DNA of 9,590 nt from Clostridiales bacterium (GTDB lineage: Bacteria > Bacillota > Clostridia > UBA1381): positions 1-9,590 of the forward strand of contig DMLG01000029.1 of the NCBI GenBank assembly GCA_003453455.1, written 5' to 3'. The notes beneath the pieces were generated by a model that saw nothing but the letters and a program-made list of their open reading frames with translations, ran no database searches and was not told the DNA's origin. Below are positions 7,775 through 9,590 of the stretch, one piece after another (within the stretch, counting starts at the first letter, position 1; each line of letters begins with the position of its first letter). Made by a program: the position numbers and the translations under genes.

Positions 7775-8524
7775 ATGAGAAAAGATAAAGGAGAAATAAA
7801 AGGAGAACTACTTTTAGTTTTCTTATTAATAGCAATAATAGGATTTGCAGGATGGTTTATAATAACAAAGAAACCATTTCCATTTCAGAAAACCAAAATT
7901 GTCCCAAATAATATAGTTTCCCACGAAAATGAAAATATATCTATTCCTTCAAATGAAGGCAGTAACGATTCTTCAGATAATAAAGAAGAAAAAAAAGAAA
8001 ATACTTCAAATTCTTCAGAGTTTGAAGTTCCTTCAATAATAGATGGTATGCAAGTATATATGGACGATGGAGCAAAATATAGACTATTATCTAGAGAAAG
8101 ATTTTTCACATTAGAACTTACTCAAAAAGGAAAAATATATATCACAATGACTAAAGAGCAACAAGATTTACTAGAACAATATGGATTAATTGAAAGCCAA
8201 TATCAAGTAGGATTAAAACTAGGAGAAAAAAATGAACTTACTGGAACAACTGGAAAAATAGTAGATTTTAAATTTGGAAGATTTGGAGATAGTACAAAAG
8301 ATTCTGCTTTATTAATGTTACTAGAAGATGGTACAGTTGAATATACTGAATTTTTAAATTTAATTGGAGATTGCACTTCAGAAGGAAAAATAAAAGATTT
8401 AAAAAACATAGTAAAACTGCAAAATGTAGTTAGAGTTTATGAAGAAAAAGAAGATAGTGATTCAATTGTTGCAATAGATCAAAGGAATTATATTTATGAT
8501 ATAGGATCAATATTAGGATACTAA
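7775..8524 (+). CDS. Unrecognised membrane-anchored protein with outer beta-rich domain
   Basis: I do not recognise this 249-residue protein. Residues 1-10 are charged and residues 11-30 form one hydrophobic helix followed by Lys-Lys. Residues about 50-82 are a low-complexity Asn/Ser/Glu/Lys linker, and the rest (about 83-249) should be a folded domain outside the membrane. No lipobox or sortase signal is seen, and the only cysteine is Cys200. The domain contains three similar strand-turn-strand stretches: FTLELTQKGKIYITM (111-125), ALLMLLEDGTVEYTE (178-192) and SIVAIDQRNYIYDIG (230-244). These recall the strand pairs of propeller or RCC1-like repeats in some clostridial hypothetical proteins, but that is a guess. 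AGGAG at 7765-7769 overlaps the murD stop and lies 5 bases before the ATG, so it may be co-transcribed with murD. Leucine is encoded almost only by TTA and CTA (20 of 24), unlike murD, so it may be a recent arrival. Confidence 0.85.
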   Translation: MRKDKGEIKGELLLVFLLIAIIGFAGWFIITKKPFPFQKTKIVPNNIVSHENENISIPSNEGSNDSSDNKEEKKENTSNSSEFEVPSIIDGMQVYMDDGAKYRLLSRERFFTLELTQKGKIYITMTKEQQDLLEQYGLIESQYQVGLKLGEKNELTGTTGKIVDFKFGRFGDSTKDSALLMLLEDGTVEYTEFLNLIGDCTSEGKIKDLKNIVKLQNVVRVYEEKEDSDSIVAIDQRNYIYDIGSILGY

Positions 8525-8564
8525 AAGCCACACCTCATATAATTAATTATATGAGGCGATTTTA
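8522..8564 (+). terminator. Probable intrinsic terminator built on a perfect 24-base palindrome
   Basis: CCTCATATAATT (8533-8544) is followed at once by its exact reverse complement AATTATATGAGG (8545-8556). A further TAAAA (8522-8526, which includes the stop codon) can pair with TTTTA (8560-8564) outside a small internal loop. The T stretch is short (four Ts), so termination may be partial; the upstream A run and downstream T run suggest it could work from either side. A protein-binding palindrome is the alternative reading. Confidence 0.6.
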
Positions 8565-8566
8565 TG

Positions 8567-8595
8567 TAGACTAAATAACAAAAATATGTTAAAAT
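8567..8595 (+). promoter_or_regulatory. Candidate promoter of the 8684 membrane protein gene
   Basis: TAGACT (8567-8572, 4 of 6 matches to TTGACA) is 17 bases from TAAAAT (8590-8595), which is preceded by TGT and so has an extended -10 form. It sits just after the 8522-8564 hairpin. The surrounding DNA is very AT-rich, so chance matches are possible. Confidence 0.5.
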
Positions 8596-8621
8596 AATAA
8601 TAGATTGTTTCAAAAAACCTC

Positions 8622-8640
8622 ACAGACTAATGTCTGTTTT
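8622..8640 (+). promoter_or_regulatory. Small leader hairpin with T tail
   Basis: ACAGAC (8622-8627) pairs perfectly with GTCTGT (8632-8637) across a TAAT loop, followed by TTT. It lies between the candidate promoter and the ribosome site of the 8684 gene, so it would be in the untranslated leader. It could be a weak attenuator or an RNA-stabilising hairpin; at 6 base pairs chance is also possible. Confidence 0.35.
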
Positions 8641-8683
8641 ACATATATATAAAACCATGCAAGAAGAAAGGGAGGTACGCTAT

Positions 8684-9127
8684 ATGCGAAACGATCAAAA
8701 CTACTTTAACTCCTCAGACGACTGGTGCGACATCATAATTATTTTTTTACTCATAGTGTACGGTGGAGCATTTTGTTTGTTCATGTACCATGCATTTATG
8801 GTAGATTACTCAAATGTTTTTTTTACTATCATAAGACTTTTCATAGGATTTTTCGTATATGTATATTCTGCAGCATTTATAACATTTGCTATTCAGAGTA
8901 TAATCGTTACTATACGGAAATTTCGAAAAAAAGGATTTACATGGACAAGACTAATAATTTGTATATTGAGTATCGTCGTCTTCGTAGCAGGGCAACTTGT
9001 ACCTGAATTTCTGTATTGGGGAATAATTCAAAAGAATGATTCCCTTAGGAATATGTGGTTGCCAGCCTTGGTAATAACAATTCCTTGTGCAATTATTTAT
9101 TTTAGATGCCTTATGAGCGAAGAGTAA
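8684..9127 (+). CDS. Unrecognised small four-helix membrane protein
   Basis: I do not recognise this 147-residue protein. A short polar N terminus rich in Asn and Asp (1-13) precedes four hydrophobic segments at about 17-38, 46-76, 89-110 and 124-142. The loop between helices 2 and 3 is basic (RKFRKK, 78-83), which by the positive-inside rule places it and both ends in the cytoplasm. There is no enzyme motif, no metal-binding cluster and no clear match to a transporter family. ATG 8684 is chosen because a strong GGGAGGT (8670-8676) lies 7 bases upstream; in-frame ATGs at 8630 and 8657 have no site, and the former falls in the leader hairpin loop. The gene stands alone between two terminators with its own candidate promoter, so it is probably expressed independently. 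Its codon choice is mixed and closer to the genes upstream of 7766 than to its two neighbours. Confidence 0.8.
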   Translation: MRNDQNYFNSSDDWCDIIIIFLLIVYGGAFCLFMYHAFMVDYSNVFFTIIRLFIGFFVYVYSAAFITFAIQSIIVTIRKFRKKGFTWTRLIICILSIVVFVAGQLVPEFLYWGIIQKNDSLRNMWLPALVITIPCAIIYFRCLMSEE

Positions 9128-9139
9128 AGCAAGTTTCGA

Positions 9140-9186
9140 GGCACGAGTGAACACCCACCTTTGGGAGTTTACTCGTGCTTTGTTTA
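9140..9186 (+). terminator. Strong intrinsic terminator after the 8684 gene
   Basis: GCACGAGTGAAC (9141-9152) pairs with GTTTACTCGTGC (9167-9178) over 12 base pairs with one G-T wobble. Inside, CCC (9154-9156) can pair with GGG (9163-9165) around a 6-base loop. TTTGTTTA follows. It starts about 13 bases after the stop and isolates the gene from secA. Confidence 0.88.
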
Positions 9187-9224
9187 TTATTTATTACGTC
9201 AATAAAAGAAAATTTAAAAATATG

Positions 9225-9253
9225 TTGATATTTTTATTTAATAATGATATATT
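9225..9253 (+). promoter_or_regulatory. Probable secA promoter (extended -10)
   Basis: TTGATA (9225-9230, 5 of 6 to consensus) is 17 bases from TATATT (9248-9253, 5 of 6), which is preceded by TGA to give the extended -10 form. It sits between the strong terminator and the secA ribosome site, leaving a leader of roughly 30 bases. Confidence 0.7.
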
Positions 9254-9288
9254 TCAATTTGTATAAAATTATTAGGAGGCAAAATTAG

Positions 9289-9590
9289 ATGGGATTATTT
9301 AAATCTTATAGTGAAAAAGAAGTTAAAAGAGTTCAACCTCTAGTTAATAAAATTAACAGTTTAGAACCAGAAATGGAAAAACTATCTGATGCCGAATTAA
9401 GAGCAAAAACAGATTACTTTAAAGCTCAATTAGCAGAAGGAAAAACTCTAGATGACATCTTACCAGAAGCATTTGCGGTTGTTAGAGAAGCTTCTAAAAG
9501 AGTTCTAGAAATGAGACATTTCGATGTGCAATTAATTGGTGGTATCATACTTCACCAAGGTAGAATTGCAGAAATGAAAACTGGTGAAGG
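9289..9590 (+). CDS. secA: Preprotein translocase ATPase SecA, N-terminal part (3' end outside window)
   Basis: SecA is the ATPase motor that pushes unfolded preproteins through SecYEG. One hundred codons and two bases are visible of a protein that normally has about 800-950 residues. The N terminus [14 protein letters not shown], a helix ending [14 protein letters not shown], the [25 protein letters not shown] segment read in two parts (around residues 63-88), and [15 protein letters not shown] (87-101, counting the cut codon) are all diagnostic of SecA. The window ends inside the Walker A sequence GEGKT, so nothing can be said of the motor core. AGGAGG (9274-9279) lies 9 bases before the ATG, a strong site. 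All visible arginines are AGA, glutamines CAA, and 10 of 11 leucines TTA or CTA, unlike the core genes at the left of the window. A paralogous SecA2 cannot be excluded from this fragment, though the sequence looks like the housekeeping form. Confidence 0.95.
   Translation, partial: MGLFKSYSEKEVKRVQPLVNKINSLEPEMEKLSDAELRAKTDYFKAQLAEGKTLDDILPEAFAVVREASKRVLEMRHFDVQLIGGIILHQGRIAEMKTGE

Noticed and set aside
8630..8683. An upstream in-frame start at 8630 (or 8657) for the four-helix protein
   Set aside because: Neither has a ribosome site, 8630 lies in the leader hairpin loop, and the added residues would contain the strong ribosome site of ATG 8684.
8525..8683. A small RNA or tRNA gene in the gap before the 8684 gene
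   Set aside because: No cloverleaf or known RNA consensus is visible; the gap is explained by the palindrome, a candidate promoter and a leader.
9141..9178. The long inverted repeat after the 8684 gene as a mobile-element end or CRISPR-like repeat
   Set aside because: It is single copy, directly after a stop codon and followed by a T-rich run, which fits an ordinary terminator; no transposase or target duplication is seen.

Overview
The window looks like part of a chromosome of an AT-rich, low-GC Gram-positive anaerobe of the class Clostridia. The clearest pointer is the single reading frame that joins IspH to a four-domain ribosomal protein S1, a fusion known from clostridial genomes. Strong AGGAGG-type ribosome binding sites and a clostridial-type MurD agree. 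I cannot name a genus. All genes are on the + strand.

Bases 1-6340 are one tightly packed transcription unit whose promoter lies upstream of the window. In order it holds the C-terminal half of a family 5 (peptide/nickel-type) ABC transporter substrate-binding protein, a MurR/RpiR regulator with a sugar-phosphate (SIS) domain, a BaiN/HI0933 flavoprotein, cytidylate kinase (cmk), a PlsC-type acyltransferase and the IspH-S1 fusion. Junctions overlap by 8, 4, 1 and 1 bases, with one 14-base gap before cmk. Translational coupling along the unit is therefore likely. It ends in a good intrinsic terminator at 6310-6340. The cmk-plsC-ispH/rpsA part is a housekeeping cluster for nucleotide, phospholipid, isoprenoid and translation functions.

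Bases 6350-7766 hold murD behind its own near-consensus extended -10 promoter. MurD adds D-glutamate to the peptidoglycan precursor in the cytoplasm. Eight bases after murD comes an unrecognised gene (7775-8524) for a membrane-anchored protein with a low-complexity linker and an outer beta-rich domain. It is followed by a perfect 24-base palindrome that probably terminates transcription. A second unrecognised gene (8684-9127) encodes a small four-helix membrane protein. It has its own probable promoter, a leader hairpin and a strong terminator. The last gene, from 9289, is the first 100 codons of secA, the ATPase motor of protein export, cut by the window edge inside its Walker A motif.

The main oddity is a change in codon choice after murD. 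The 7775 gene and secA use TTA/CTA for nearly all leucines, whereas MurD and the S1 part mainly use CTT/TTG. The 8684 gene between them looks more like the upstream genes. Because secA is a core gene, this could mean transfer, a mosaic region or a contig join. I found no CRISPR array, tRNA, rRNA, insertion sequence or integrase, and no convincing new multi-gene system. The best candidates for novelty are the two unknown membrane genes and the AT-hook-like tail on the IspH-S1 protein.
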